Positions 10,966-22,248 of a stretch of DNA of 64,000 bases are shown here, in pieces. How positions within the stretch are numbered: position 1 is the stretch's first letter; every line of letters starts with the position of its first letter. Below the pieces are notes generated by a model that saw only the letters and a list, made by a program, of their open reading frames with translations, was not told where the DNA came from and made no database searches. This stretch comes from Oreohelix idahoensis (Eukaryota; Mollusca; Gastropoda; Stylommatophora; Oreohelicidae): NCBI GenBank assembly GCA_024509875.1, contig JAMPIV010019840.1, forward strand, positions 589,501 through 653,500. The letters run 5' to 3'. Both the position numbers and the translations under genes were made by a program.

Positions 10966-11487
10966 GTTGTGATGACAGGAACCGTTTGTAGGGAAGAAGA
11001 GGGTGGCAAAGAGAGAAGATTGTGACATCTAGGTGTGGAGACCTGAAACTGATGGCCGCCTAGGACAGAAGGACTTGGCATGTGTTTGTTGATGGTCGCA
11101 TGGGATGAGAGGACTTGGCATGTGTTTGTTGATGGTCACGTGGGACGAGAGGACTTGGCATGTGTTTGTTGATGGTCACGTGGGACGAGAGGACTTGGCA
11201 TGTGTTTGTTGATGGTCGCGTGGGACGAGGGGACTTGGCATGTGTTTGTTGATGGTCACATGGGACGAGGGGACTTGGCATGTGTTTGTTGATGGTCACG
11301 TGGGACGAGGGGACTTGGCATGTGTTTGTTGATGGTCACGTGGGACGAGGGGACTTGGCATGTGTTTGTTGATGGTCACGTGGGATGAGGGGACTTGGCA
11401 TGTGTTTGTTGATGGTCACGTGGGACGAGGGGACTTGGCATGTGTTTGTTGATGGCCTGTGCTCCTGGGGAATCTGAAGGGTGATGA
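10966..11487 (+). mobile_element. LINE E 3' end carrying a 60-bp minisatellite
   Basis: 10966-11060 and 11461-11487 are two sides of one LINE E 3' end (compare 37300-37457: GGACAGAAGACTTGGCATGTG ... CTATGCTCCTTGGGG). Between them one internal segment is tandemly amplified. The decayed frame gives no usable protein. Confidence 0.75.
11061..11460. repeat. 60-bp minisatellite grown from LINE E
   Basis: Units of 60 bases, GGACTTGGCATGTGTTTGTT then GATGGTCACGTGGGACGAG, about 6.7 copies, differing by CG/CA and A/G changes. The unit equals the LINE E segment around its last codons (other copies: GGAAGACTTGGCATGTGTTT), so the array is an internal expansion of that LINE. Confidence 0.93.
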
Positions 11488-14400
11488 TAGAAAGAGGTTA
11501 TGAATAGATTTGATAAACAACACTGATGATAATAATGACAATGATCATGTATGACTATATTCAGATTTATAATAAAACGTATATTAATGGTGTTAGGAGC
11601 TGCTGTGGGGTACAGGAAATCATAACAGGTATTTTGCCGTAGTAGTTCTGTACCACAGAGCGCTCCTGTTAAACGCAGTGAAAGATAATGAGTGTTGTAA
11701 AGTGCGAAGTGTGGTTGGTTACAAGGACTTGAGGCTAGTGTTTTGAGTAATTAATGGATGTGTCGCTCTGAGGTTCCTTGGCCTATATTGTTGCTATGAG
11801 CAAAGAGTCATGTCAATGTCATGATGAAGGAAATGGTTTCCTTGTTTATTATTATGTATCAGAGTAGAAGAATAAGTGAATTGATGACCGGCTGTTTGTA
11901 GTGTACACGTGACGTGGCAGACATTGGACAAATGTAAGATCATTATCATAAATAAATGTGATATTGACCATTCAGAGTTTTCTTCAGTGTAGACAATAAT
12001 GTTAAAATACCCCAAATTACTGCTGTATAATACCACTGTTTAGTGGAGATGAGTCTAAACATCAGCATGGAGTAGGTTTTATCGTACATAAAGATGGATT
12101 GAACTCTGTCATCAGCTGCACCCCAATAAATAGCAGGCTTATCACCATTCGTATTGCAGCACATCCAAAGAACATCTCCATCATACAGGTATATGCCCCC
12201 ACTACTGACTATGAGGATGAGGCAATTGATACATTTTATGACAATCTGGATGAAGCAATTAAGAAAATTCCAAAGAAAGATCTTCTCATCGTGTTAGGTG
12301 ATTGGAATGCTAAAATAGGGCCAGATGCATATGGTCACTGGGCTGGTACAGTGGGGAGATTTGGGACAGGTGAAACCAACGATCGAGGACTAAGGCTACT
12401 AGAATTTGCCAGCAACTATAAACTACCCTTGCAAATACACTATTTCCTCATAAGTTATCAAGAAGAACAATGTGGCATGCCCCAAAAACTGAGATACATG
12501 GCCAAATTGATTTTATTCTTGTATCCAAAAGATTCAAGTCCAGTATTAATAAAGCCAAGACTAGGACTTTTCCTGGCGCCGACATTGGTAGTGATCACGA
12601 CATGGTATTGATGACGCTCAAGCTTAAACTTAAAAAGAACTATAATCAAAACAGATGTTCTCAGTTAAGATTCAATTTAGACAAACTGAAAGATCCAGAA
12701 ATCGCGGGAATCTTTGAGGCAACTGTTGGAGGAAAATTCGCAGCTCTCAACATTTTGGAGGATGATATCAACTCAATCACAGAGAACATGAAAGACGTGC
12801 TCATTGAATCAGCAACAGAAATACTTGGTAAAAGAAAGAAAATAAACAAACCATGGGTTACAGATGACATTCTAAAGTTATGTGATACACGGCGGGAAAT
12901 GAAAAAGGTTAAGAAAGAGGTTCCTGAAGCAGCATGGCAATACAGTATGGTGAATAAAAATATTAGGAAGAAAATGAAACAGGCCAAAGAAAAATGGGTA
13001 GCTGATCAATGTGAGTCCATTAATACGGGGCTAATAAAAGGTAACAGCAAGGCAGCTTTTGACACATTAAGAAAACTATCAAAACCCCAACAGCCCAGGG
13101 TAACTGTCATAGAAGATAGCAATGGGGCTCTGCTCAATGAAAAAACAGCTGTAATGAGAAGGTGGACAGAATATTGTAAAGAATTATATAACTGTAAACT
13201 TGACACTGACTTAGGCATATTAAACAACATTAAGTGCGAAAACAGGGAACTCGGAAATGCAGCAATATTACGGGAAGAAGTGGAAGAGGCTATATGTTCG
13301 ATGAAAGGAGGGAAGTCACCGGGTGTGGATAATATCCCAGCAGAGCTCTTGAAATATGGAGGACCAGATATAGTAAAAATCATGACAACAATTTGCCAGA
13401 AGATATGGAGTACAAAAAAATGGCCAAAAGAATGGACGCAGTCATTAGTAATACCGCTTCCAAAGAAAGGAAATCTAAAAATGTGCAAGAACTACAGAAC
13501 CATTAGCCTTATTAGTCATCCAAGTAAGGTGATGTTAAGGATACTTTTGAACAGAATAAAACAGAAATCAGAAGAAATCTTGTCAGAGGAACAGGCTGGC
13601 TTTAGACCAAAAAGAAGTACCTCAGAACAAATCTTCAATATTAGATTACTTATCGAAAAAACATCTCCAACATCAACACGATTTATACCATAACTTCATC
13701 GATTTCACAAAAGCCTTCGATCGAGTCTGGCATGAAGGCTTATGGCAAGTAATGAGAAAATTCAATTTTGATACCAACATCATAGATATCATTGAAGCAC
13801 TATACAAGGACGCAAGCAGTGCTGTTTTTGCAAGCAACGACATTGGAGAATTTTTCAAAACAACTGTAGGAGTTCGCCAGGGATGTATCCTGTCACCAGT
13901 GCTCTTTAATATATATCTAGAACATATTATGCAGGAGGCTCTCTACGATTATAAATCAACCATATCGATTGGAGGCCGACCTCTGTGCAACCTACGTTTT
14001 GCTGATGATATTGATCTGATAGCTGGATCAGAATCAGAACTTCAAGACCTTACCTCTAGACTGGAGAAAGTAACAAGAACGTATGGGATGGAAATTAATA
14101 TAGAAAAAAGCAAGATATTGGTGAATACCCATAAGAAACATGTTCCGACCAACATTATGTTAAATGGGCAAACGTTAGAAGAAGTTAACACCTTTAAATA
14201 TCTCGGGTCCACTATATGTAGTGATGGAAGATCAAGTAAAGAAATCAAGACAAGACTTGAGATGGCCTCAGCTGCCATGACAAGGTTGAATGTGATCTGG
14301 AAAAGTAACATCAGTTTTCCTGTGAAGATCAAATTATACAAATCACTTGTATTATCTATTCTCTTGTATGGGTGTGAGGGCTGGACACTCACTGCAGATA

Positions 14401-14730
14401 CGGAGCGAAGGATTCAGGCTTTCGAGCATAAATGTTATAGAAGAATTTTGCGCATTTGCTCTAAAGAGCACAAAACAAATGTCTATGTTAGAGAGAAGAT
14501 AAACACCTATGCAGGCCACCAAGAACCACTTTTGTCAATAGTGAAACGTCGAAAGCTTGCCTGGTTTGGGCATGTAACTCGTCATGACTCCCTTTCGAAA
14601 ACGATCCTTCAGGGAACAGTCGAAGGTAAACGGAGAAGAGGAAGGCAGAGAAAATCCTGGGCTGATAACATCAAAGAATGGGCAGGACACGGTTTTTCCA
14701 CACTTGTATGCATTGCTGAGGATAGAGAGC
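11468..14730. repeat. 3.26-kb tandem duplication, copy 1
   Basis: Nearly identical to 14731-17994. The unit contains about 560 bases of host flank (11468-12028) and most of a LINE A insertion. The junction at 14730/14731 joins LINE sequence (GATAGAGAGC) to flank (GGGAATCTGA) with little or no microhomology. Confidence 0.97.
12040..14730 (+). pseudogene. LINE A copy 1 (endonuclease + reverse transcriptase), broken
   Basis: 5'-truncated LINE beginning inside an apurinic-like endonuclease domain (QVYAPTTDYEDE, GDWNAKIG, and GSDHDM in the next frame), then reverse transcriptase (AGFRPKRSTSEQ, FIDFTKAFDRVWHEG, GVRQGCILSPVLFNIY, LRFADDIDLIA) and a C-terminal region (YGCEGWTL, WFGHVTRHDS, KRRRGRQRKSW). 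Frame is lost at two A-homopolymers (near 12527 and 13660). This C-terminus recalls RTE/BovB-type LINEs; the clade is an inference. The 3' end is cut by the duplication junction. The target duplication AATACCACTGT precedes it at 12029-12039. Confidence 0.93.
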
Positions 14731-17700
14731 GGGAATCTGAAGGGTGATGATAGAAAGAGGTTATGAATAGATTTGATAAACAACACTGATGATAATGATG
14801 ACAATGATCATGTATGACTATATTCAGATTTATAATAAAACGTATATTAATGGTGTTAGGAGCTGCTCTGGGGTACAGGAAATCATAACAGGTATTTTGC
14901 CGTAGTAGTTCTGTACCACAGAGCGCTCCTGTTAAACGCAGTGAAAGATAATGAGTGTTGTAAAGTGCGAAGTGTGGTTGGTTACAAGGACTTGAGGCTA
15001 GTGTTTTGAGTAATTAATGGATGTGTCGCTCTGAGGTTCCTTGGCCTATATTGTTGCTATGAGCAAAGAGTCATGTCAATGTCATGATGAAGGAAATGGT
15101 TTCCTTGTTTATTATTATGTATCAGAGTAGAAGAATAAGTGAATTGATGACCGGCTGTTTGTAGTGTACACGTGACGTGGCAGACATTGGACAAATGTAA
15201 GATCATTATCATAAATAAATGTGATATTGACCATTCAGAGTTTTCTTCAATGTAGACAATAATGTTAAAATACCCCAAATTACTGCTGTATAATACCACT
15301 GTTTAGTGGAGATGAGTCTAAACATCAGCATGGAGTAGGTTTTATCGTACATAAAGATGGATTGAACTCTGTCATCAGCTGCACCCCAATAAATAGCAGG
15401 CTTATCACCATTCGTATTGCAGCACATCCAAAGAACATCTCCATCATACAGGTATATGCCCCCACTACTGACTATGAGGATGAGGCAATAGATACATTTT
15501 ATGACAATCTGGATGAAGCAATTAAGAAAATTCCAAAGAAAGATCTTCTCATCGAGTTAGGTGATTGGAATGCTAAAATAGGGCCAGATGCATATGGTCA
15601 CTGGGCTGGTACAGTGGGGAGATTTGGGACAAGTGAAACCAACGATCGAGGACTAAGGCTACTAGAATTTGCCAGCAACTATAAACTACCCTTGCAAATA
15701 CACTATTTCCTCATAAGTTATCAAGAAGAACAATGTGGCATGCCCCAAAAACTGAGATACATGGCCAAATTGATTTTATTCTTGTATCCAAAAAGATTCA
15801 AGTCCAGTATTAATAAAGCCAAGACTAGGACTTTTCCTGGCGCCGACATTGGTAGTGATCACGACATGGTATTGATGACGCTCAAGCTTAAACTTAAAAA
15901 GAACTATAATCAAAACAGATGTTCTCAGTTAAGATTCAATTTAGACAAACTGAAAGATCCAGAAATCGCGGGAATCTTTGAGGCAACTGTTGGAGGAAAA
16001 TTCGCAGCTCTCAACTTTTTGGAGGATGATATCAACTCAATCACAGAGAACATGAAAGACGTGCTCATTGAATCAGCAACAGAAATACTTGGTAAAAGAA
16101 AGAAAATAAACAAACCATGGGTTACAGATGACATTCTAAAGTTATGTGATACACGGCGGGAAATGAAAAAGGTTAAGAAAGAGGTTCCTGAAGCAGCATG
16201 GCAATACAGTATGGTGAATAAAAAATATTAGGAAGAAAATGAAACAGGCCAAAGAAAAATGGGTAGCTGATCAATGTGAGTCCATTAATACGGGGCTAAT
16301 AAAAGGTAACAGCAAGGCAGCTTTTGACACATTAAGAAAACTATCAAAACCCCAATAGCCCAGGGTAACTGTCATAGAAGATAGCAATGGGGCTCTGCTC
16401 AATGAAAAAACAGCTGTAATGAGAAGGTGGACAGAATATTGTAAAGAATTATATAACTGTAAACTTGACACTGACTTAGGCATATTAAACAACATTAAGT
16501 GCGAAAACAGGGAACTCGGAAATGCAGCAATATTACGGGAAGAAGTGGAAGAGGCTATATGTTCGATGAAAGGAGGGAAGTCACCGGGTGTGGATAATAT
16601 CCCAGCAGAGCTCTTGAAATATGGAGGACCAGATATAGTAAAAATCATGACAACAATTTGCCAGAAGATATGGAGTACAAAAAAATGGCCAAAAGAATGG
16701 ACGCAGTCATTAGTAATACCGCTTCCAAAGAAAGGAAATCTAAAAATGTGCAAGAACTACAGAACCATTAGCCTTATTAGTCATCCAAGTAAGGTGATGT
16801 TAAGGATACTTTTGAACAGAATAAAACAGAAATCAGAAGAAATCTTGTCAGAGGAACAGGCTGGCTTTAGACCAAAAAGAAGTACCTCAGAACAAATCTT
16901 CAATATTAGATTACTTATCGAAAAACATCTCCAACATCAACACGATTTATACCATAACTTCATCGATTTCACAAAAGCCTTCGATCGAGTCTGGCATGAA
17001 GGCTTATGGCAAGTAATGAGAAAATTCAATTTTGATACCAACATCATAGATATCATTGAAGCACTATACAAGGACGCAAGCAGTGCTGTTTTTGCAAGCA
17101 ACGACATTGGAGAATTTTTCAAAACAACTGTAGGAGTTCGCCAGGGATGTATCCTGTCACCAGTGCTCTTTAATATATATCTAGAACATATTATGCAGTA
17201 GGCTCTCTACGATTATAAATCAACCATATCGATTGGAGGCCGACCTCTGTGCAACCTACGTTTTGCTGATGATATTGATCTGATAGCTGGATCAGAATCA
17301 GAACTTCAAGACCTTACCTCTAGACTGGAGAAAGTAACAAGAACGTATGGGATGGAAATTAATATAGAAAAAAGCAAGATATTGGTGAATAGCCATAAGA
17401 AACATGTTCCGACCAACATTACATTAAATGGGCAAACGTTAGAAGAAGTTAACACCTTTAAATATCTCGGGTCCACTATATGTAGTGATGGAAGATCAAG
17501 TAAAGAAATCAAGACAAGACTTGAGATGGCCTCAGCTGCCATGACAAGGTTGAATGTGATCTGGAAAAGTAACATCAGTTTTCCTGTGAAGATCAAATTA
17601 TACAAATCACTTGTATTATCTATTCTCTTGTATGGGTGTGAGGGCTGGACACTCACTGCAGATACGGAGCGAAGGATTCAGGCTTTCGAGCATAAATGTT

Positions 17701-17994
17701 ATAGAAGAATTTTGCGCATTTGCTATAAAGAGCACAAAACAAATGTCTATGTTAGAGAGAAGATAAACACCTATGCAGGCCACCAAGAACCACTTTTGTC
17801 AATAGTGAAACGTCGAAAGCTTGCCTGGTTTGGGCATGTAACTCGTCATGACTCCCTTTCGAAAACGATCCTTCAGGGAACAGTCGAAGGTAAACGGAGA
17901 AGAGGAAGGCAGAGAAAATCCTGGGCTGATAACATCAAAGAATGGGCAGGACACGGTTTTTCCACACTTGTATGCATTGCTGAGGATAGAGAGC
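14731..17994. repeat. 3.26-kb tandem duplication, copy 2
   Basis: Second copy of 11468-14730, one base longer through homopolymer differences. It keeps the true LINE 3' end just beyond its right border, so the duplication postdates the LINE insertion. Confidence 0.97.
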
Positions 17995-18079
17995 AGTGGA
18001 GGACCCTGTCTGCTGATGCTTCCACCATGGCACCCCTACGACCCATGAAGGGTTACGGGCTGAGATGATGATGATGATG
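15303..18079 (+). pseudogene. LINE A copy 2, broken, with true 3' end
   Basis: Same LINE as at 12040-14730, with different lesions: an extra A near 16222 shifts the frame, and two TAG stops replace sense codons (near 16356 and at 17198). Endonuclease through GSDHDM stays in one frame here. The catalytic FADD box is intact, but an upstream stop separates it from the rest. The element ends in a short (GAT)n tail at 18065-18079 and is flanked by the 11-bp duplication AATACCACTGT (15292-15302 and 18080-18090), giving a 2.78-kb insertion. Confidence 0.94.
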
Positions 18080-18096
18080 AATACCACTGTCAACAT

Positions 18097-18340
18097 ATAT
18101 TACGTGTCTAGCTCCCAACAAATGGACATTCTGTCAACATATGTTATTACGTGTCTAGCTACCAACAAATGGACATTCGGTTACTTGTTCATCATTTTAT
18201 ATGTACGTGAATGCCATCTAAAATTGTCGCAGGGGTTGAATGGGGTATTTTTATGCAGCATTAATTTTTAAAATGACAGATCACTGTCTAATGCACGTTG
18301 CAGGCAGAATAAAAGCGTTGCAGGCAGAATAAAAAAGAAA
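18097..18340. repeat. Two short tandem duplications
   Basis: A roughly 46-bp duplication (TATTACGTGTCTAGCTNCCA with ACAAATGGACATTC) at 18097-18180 and a 20-bp duplication (CGTTGCAGGCAGAATAAAA) at 18296-18337. Confidence 0.85.
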
Positions 18341-18409
18341 CAGATGTGAAACAGTATGGACAAAGTCTGTGTCTCTCCAAGAAAATAGAGATATATGGAG
18401 ACACTTGCT

Positions 18410-18815
18410 GGTCAACCGCCAGATTGTTATTGTTGGTGTTCAGAATCGACATAATTGCACCCTGGGCAAACCCATAGGTGCTCAGTCTCCCTTAGCAAAC
18501 GTCGAAGGGTATGAATGCTAATTGTTCCCGTTGAATGCTAGTTGCATATAAGCCGGATGCATCCTCTCATATGTTCATCCCTGCCAGTCTTGTGCCTAAA
18601 ACTCCAGCAGTCTTAGTATTGATGATTCATCGATTGCAGTGTCATTCTCTAATAGGCGATCATTAATTGCCCTCAGTATCTCTCCCTTGTCCATATCCAA
18701 TGCACCCACTATAGGCACTCTGTCAGCTCTTTCATTGCTGCGTACTCCTGCATAACCAGGACAGTAGATGCACTGAAAGAAAGAAGACGTAATGTTAATG
18801 GTATCGTCAGGCATC
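18410..18815 (-). pseudogene. I-like LINE RNase H fragment
   Basis: On the minus strand, YCPGYAGVRSNERADRVP matches the conserved PGHxGVxGNExAD motif of LINE-encoded RNase H. It is followed after a stop by sequence homologous to 55310-55404 (ATTAGCATTCATAC, GGGAGACTGAGCACCTATGG). So this is the same LINE family as at 53480-56636, retaining the RNase H part that is missing there. Confidence 0.8.
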
Positions 18816-18851
18816 AGACATGTTCAGTAAATTGATGTAATCCATCCACAG

Positions 18852-18977
18852 ATGCCGGAAGAACAAGCGTTCTGTGTTCTGGTGAAGATCATGTACGACT
18901 ACCAGCTACGAGAATTGTTCAAGCAAGGATTCCACGTCCTACACCTGAAGTTCTACCAGCTAGAGCGATTCATGCAG
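18852..18977 (+). CDS. RABGAP1: RABGAP1-like exon: central TBC domain
   Basis: 42 codons, phase 0 both sides: MPEEQAFCVLVKIMYDYQLR, ELFKQGFHVLHLKFYQLERF, MQ. It matches MPEEQAFSVLVKIMFDYGLR and the following KFYQLERLMQ of vertebrate RABGAP1 almost residue for residue. The acceptor is CATCCACAG and the donor CAG|GTAATG. The exon begins with an ATG codon, but this is an internal methionine. Confidence 0.97.
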
Positions 18978-19054
18978 GTAATGGCAGTTTATGATATAGG
19001 CAGTAGTTTCTTAACGTACAATAGGTGGGTTGTGACTGTTTTTTTTAACTAGGA

Positions 19055-19290
19055 ATGAAAAAAGAATTAATGAAAGAGATCTAATTTAGGCAGCTAAAAT
19101 ATTTTGGTCATGTAAAATAGACATAACACCTTGCTGAAGGTCATAATGGAAAGCAGAGTTGAAAGCAAACGTGCCAGAGGACAGCGCTATAAGTAAGAAG
19201 ATAGCATCAAGAGATGGACAGGAAAGAGTCTATCTCAGTCAACCTTCACTGTGGAGATGGCAGCTGATGATGATGATGATGACTTTTTTT
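19055..19290 (+). mobile_element. LINE F 3' end fragment
   Basis: Decayed C-terminus of a LINE (RQLKYFGHVK ... then RARGQ-like and IKRWTGKSLS-like codons in broken frames) and a (GAT)n tail. Homologous to 32863-33152, with GGACAGGAAAGAGTCT at the position where the 40-bp satellite starts in that copy. Confidence 0.8.
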
Positions 19291-19367
19291 ATTAATAAGC
19301 AGAGGTGGGTATTAAAGATGTTAGGTAAGATTTGGCTTTTTAGCACAGAGTGGCCCATGGTTCTTTG

Positions 19368-19434
19368 GTCATCACTGTTTTCTCTTTTGTTTGTCATGGA
19401 GCCAGCACTGCCGCAGGTCGCCGTACAGGAAGTC
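19368..19434. mobile_element. Dispersed repeat I, left part
   Basis: Short dispersed repeat found many times here (for example 32401-32592). Core words are ATGGAGCCAGCA, GTACAGGAAGTC and later TGGTTTRTGTARCAGT. This copy is split by the LINE B insertion and continues at 21421-21600. Confidence 0.7.
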
Positions 19435-21409
19435 TTCTTCTTCGATCCTTAACCACCGACCGTCAAAGCAGTCAGTGGCCATCACGCCTAGTGGCGTCTT
19501 GTAGGGCAACAACAAATTGATTCCACTTTGCACGGTCGGTGGCCATCCTTCGTACAGTGCCCCAACTCTGGTTCATTCTTTGCATCTCAGCCTCCACAGT
19601 CCTCCGCCAAGTTGTTTTTGGTCGGCCTCTCTTTTGCTTTCCTTCAGGGGTCCAAAACATAGCTGTTCTTGTGATAGCATCGGGGTCTCTTCTGAGGACA
19701 TGACCAACCCAGCTCCAGCGTCTGCCAGCTATGATGGTGTGCATGTCCTCTTGCTTGCTACGAGTAAGCAGATCTTGGTTGGTGATGGTATTCGGCCAAA
19801 AGATGCGGTGAATTTTTCTTAGGCATGTTGTGTGAAAAGAGGACAATTTTGACATTTCCTTCTCTGTGACTCTCCAGCATTCCGCACCATAGAGAAGCAC
19901 AGAAAGCACGCAACTCTGGTATAATCTTAATTTTGTGCTTGTGCTGTATTGGGAGGACTTCCAGATGTTATTTAGGCTAAAGAAGGCTGTTCTTGCCTTA
20001 TTCATTCTGATGTTGATGTCTTTGCCTGCCCCACCGTCTGGTGTTACTATGCTTCCTAGGTATGTGAAGGTATCTGTCTGTACCAGTTGCTGATTCCTTA
20101 CTGATATGGGCTCAGGGTTGCTCACATTGAGCGTCATGACCTCAGACTTCTTTAAATTGATGTTCAAGCCCACCTGCTGGCTAATTTTATTAAGTCTATC
20201 CGTTTTTTTCCTGGATGTGTTGATGTGAATGTGCCAGCAGTGCAATGTCATCTGCATATTCCAGATCTTCCAATGTAGAGAATGTAGTCCATCTTATTCC
20301 TCTTGGACTGCCCTCTGTTGTCTGGCGCATCACCCAGTCTATGACTGTTAAAAATAGAGTGGTTGATAAGGGGCATCCCTGTCGTACTCCTGTCTTCACC
20401 TCGAAGGTTAGGTTGCTCTGCCCAACACTACACGTAAAGTTGGCATAGAGGCTTTTTATGATTGACACTATGCTGCTTGGGATTCCATAAGCCCTCAGTA
20501 TTTTCCATAAACTGTCCCTATGTATGCTGTCAAAAGCCTTTTCAAAATCAACAAAATTTATGTAAAGCTGTCTTTGCCATTCTGAGCACTGCTCTATAAT
20601 GTTCCTGAGAGTGAATATATGGTCTACACATCTTCTGTTCTTTCTAAATCCTGCTTGTTCTTTCCTCAGTTTGTAGTCTACTGCCTTTGAAATTCTCTGT
20701 ATAATTATCTTGCCTAGTATTTTGCTGGGAACTGAGAGAAGAGTGATTCCTCTCCAATTATTGCAGTCTGCAAGATCTCCCTTCTTGGGCAATTTGACAG
20801 TTATTCCTTTCTTCCACTCTGATGGTGATGTCCCCGTTTTCCACACTTGTGCAAATAGTGGTTCTAATAGTTCTGCTGCTAGCTCAGGGTCTGTCTTAAA
20901 TAGCTCTGCATTTAAGTTATCATGGCCCGGAGCTTTACCGTTCTTTAACCCTTTGATTGCTGTGATGATTTCTTCTTTTCGTGGAATGTCTGTATTTACA
21001 TCTAGATCGTTTTCAGCCTCAGGAACATTCAATTGTGTCTCTGGTATTTCCTTGTTCAGCGTTTCTCTGAAGTGCTCTGCCCATCTTGTTTCCTGTCCCT
21101 CTGCTGTCTTGATGAGATTTCCTTGCTTATCTCTTACTAATGTAATATTGTTTGCACCTTGTTTTCCGCTGATGAATTTAGTTATTTTGTATACTGTGCT
21201 TTGTTCATTTCTCAGTGCTGCCTCTTCTGCCTGTTTTGCAAGATCGTCTAGGAAATTCCTTTTGTTGGCTCGGGTTTGGCATTTAACTTCCTTGTCCAGC
21301 TGGCTGTACTGTTCGCTATATAGTTGCTTTAACCTGGGGGACTTCGCTTCTGTTTTCTTTCTTTTCATTTCCTTTCTCATCTTTGTGGTGTTTAGTGTTT
21401 CTGGTGTTA
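19435..21409 (-). pseudogene. LINE B, 5'-truncated, antisense
   Basis: Minus-strand LINE with RT boxes GITLLSVPSKILGKI, FVDFEKAFDS, GVRQGCPLSTTLFL, LEYADDIALLAH and C-terminus YGAECWRVTEKEMSK, WVGHVLRRDP, GRPKTTWRRTVEAEM. The frame breaks near 20200-20257, just after the catalytic YADD. The endonuclease half is missing (5' truncation). It is flanked by a perfect 11-bp target duplication TACAGGAAGTC (19424-19434, 21410-21420). The 3' tail is (GAA)n. Confidence 0.95.
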
Positions 21410-21420
21410 TACAGGAAGTC

Positions 21421-21600
21421 TGCACCAAAGCATTTGTCTGCTCTAGCAGCTGTGGTTTATGTAGCAGTCTGTCTTACATGGTGAGGTTGCTGCTGCATGT
21501 ACAACCTTGTATTAGTCACTTGTTTTGACATGCTTGAGGGATTAGTAGTCCCATTCTTTGTCTCCTCTGACACCCCCAGAAACTACTCGCTATCCTGTGA
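21421..21600. mobile_element. Dispersed repeat I, right part
   Basis: Continuation of the copy starting at 19368 (TGTGGTTTATGTAGCAGT, ATGGTGAGGTTGCTG, CCTTGTATTAGTCAC, CCAGAAACTACT). Confidence 0.7.
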
Positions 21601-22248
21601 ATAAATACTACAATCTGAATTATTATCACTATCTAGAATTTCTTCAAATAACTTTCTAGCTTGCTCTGAAGTTAATTCAGAGGTCTACCAGAAGGTCTAC
21701 CTTGTTTCATGTGAACCGTTATTTGTAGAACTGATTCAATACCGTTTTATTGGTTTATATACTTATATTCCTTACCAGTTTTACAGCAGCCCCTTAATTT
21801 ATTTACTTATACTTTACGTCTACCAGAAGCAGTGGGCTGGCTATTTGATCTTATAAAATATGTGCTTAAAAAATCTTAAATTAATATCAAACCAGAAAAA
21901 CACGTTCTCTCTTAAACATATGAGGTATTTACTAGAAAGGTCGTCCTGTCGGAAATGACGTTTTGGGTTGTTAAAATTGGAAAACAGCTCTAGAAAGGAG
22001 CAAAAGATATGAAATATGATATAACGTTGATCGGGTCAAATAGGTCAAACCGGAAAACCGATATAACATTGATCGGGACTTAAAGAGTTAAAGGGCAGTT
22101 AAGTTGGGTTGTGCGCAGATCTAGCACATACATAAAGTGCTTCAGAAATCGCAACCATAAGAGCACAAGTGATCTGGAGCAGGCTTTCATCAAAGGTTCA
22201 ACTGCTGTACTGGTCCAGTTTTCCATTAGAAGTATAAAGAGACAGGAC
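21601..22248. other. Unclassified sequence with a possible transposon end
   Basis: No gene. At about 22040-22091 GATATAACNTTGATCGGG occurs twice and runs into ACTTAAAGAG|TTAA, which resembles the right end of the CTCTT-type TTAA elements in this window. No matching left end was found. Confidence 0.35.

Noticed and set aside
18852..18857. ATG at exon start as an alternative translation start
   Set aside because: It aligns with an internal methionine of RABGAP1 (MPEEQAF) and follows a normal acceptor.
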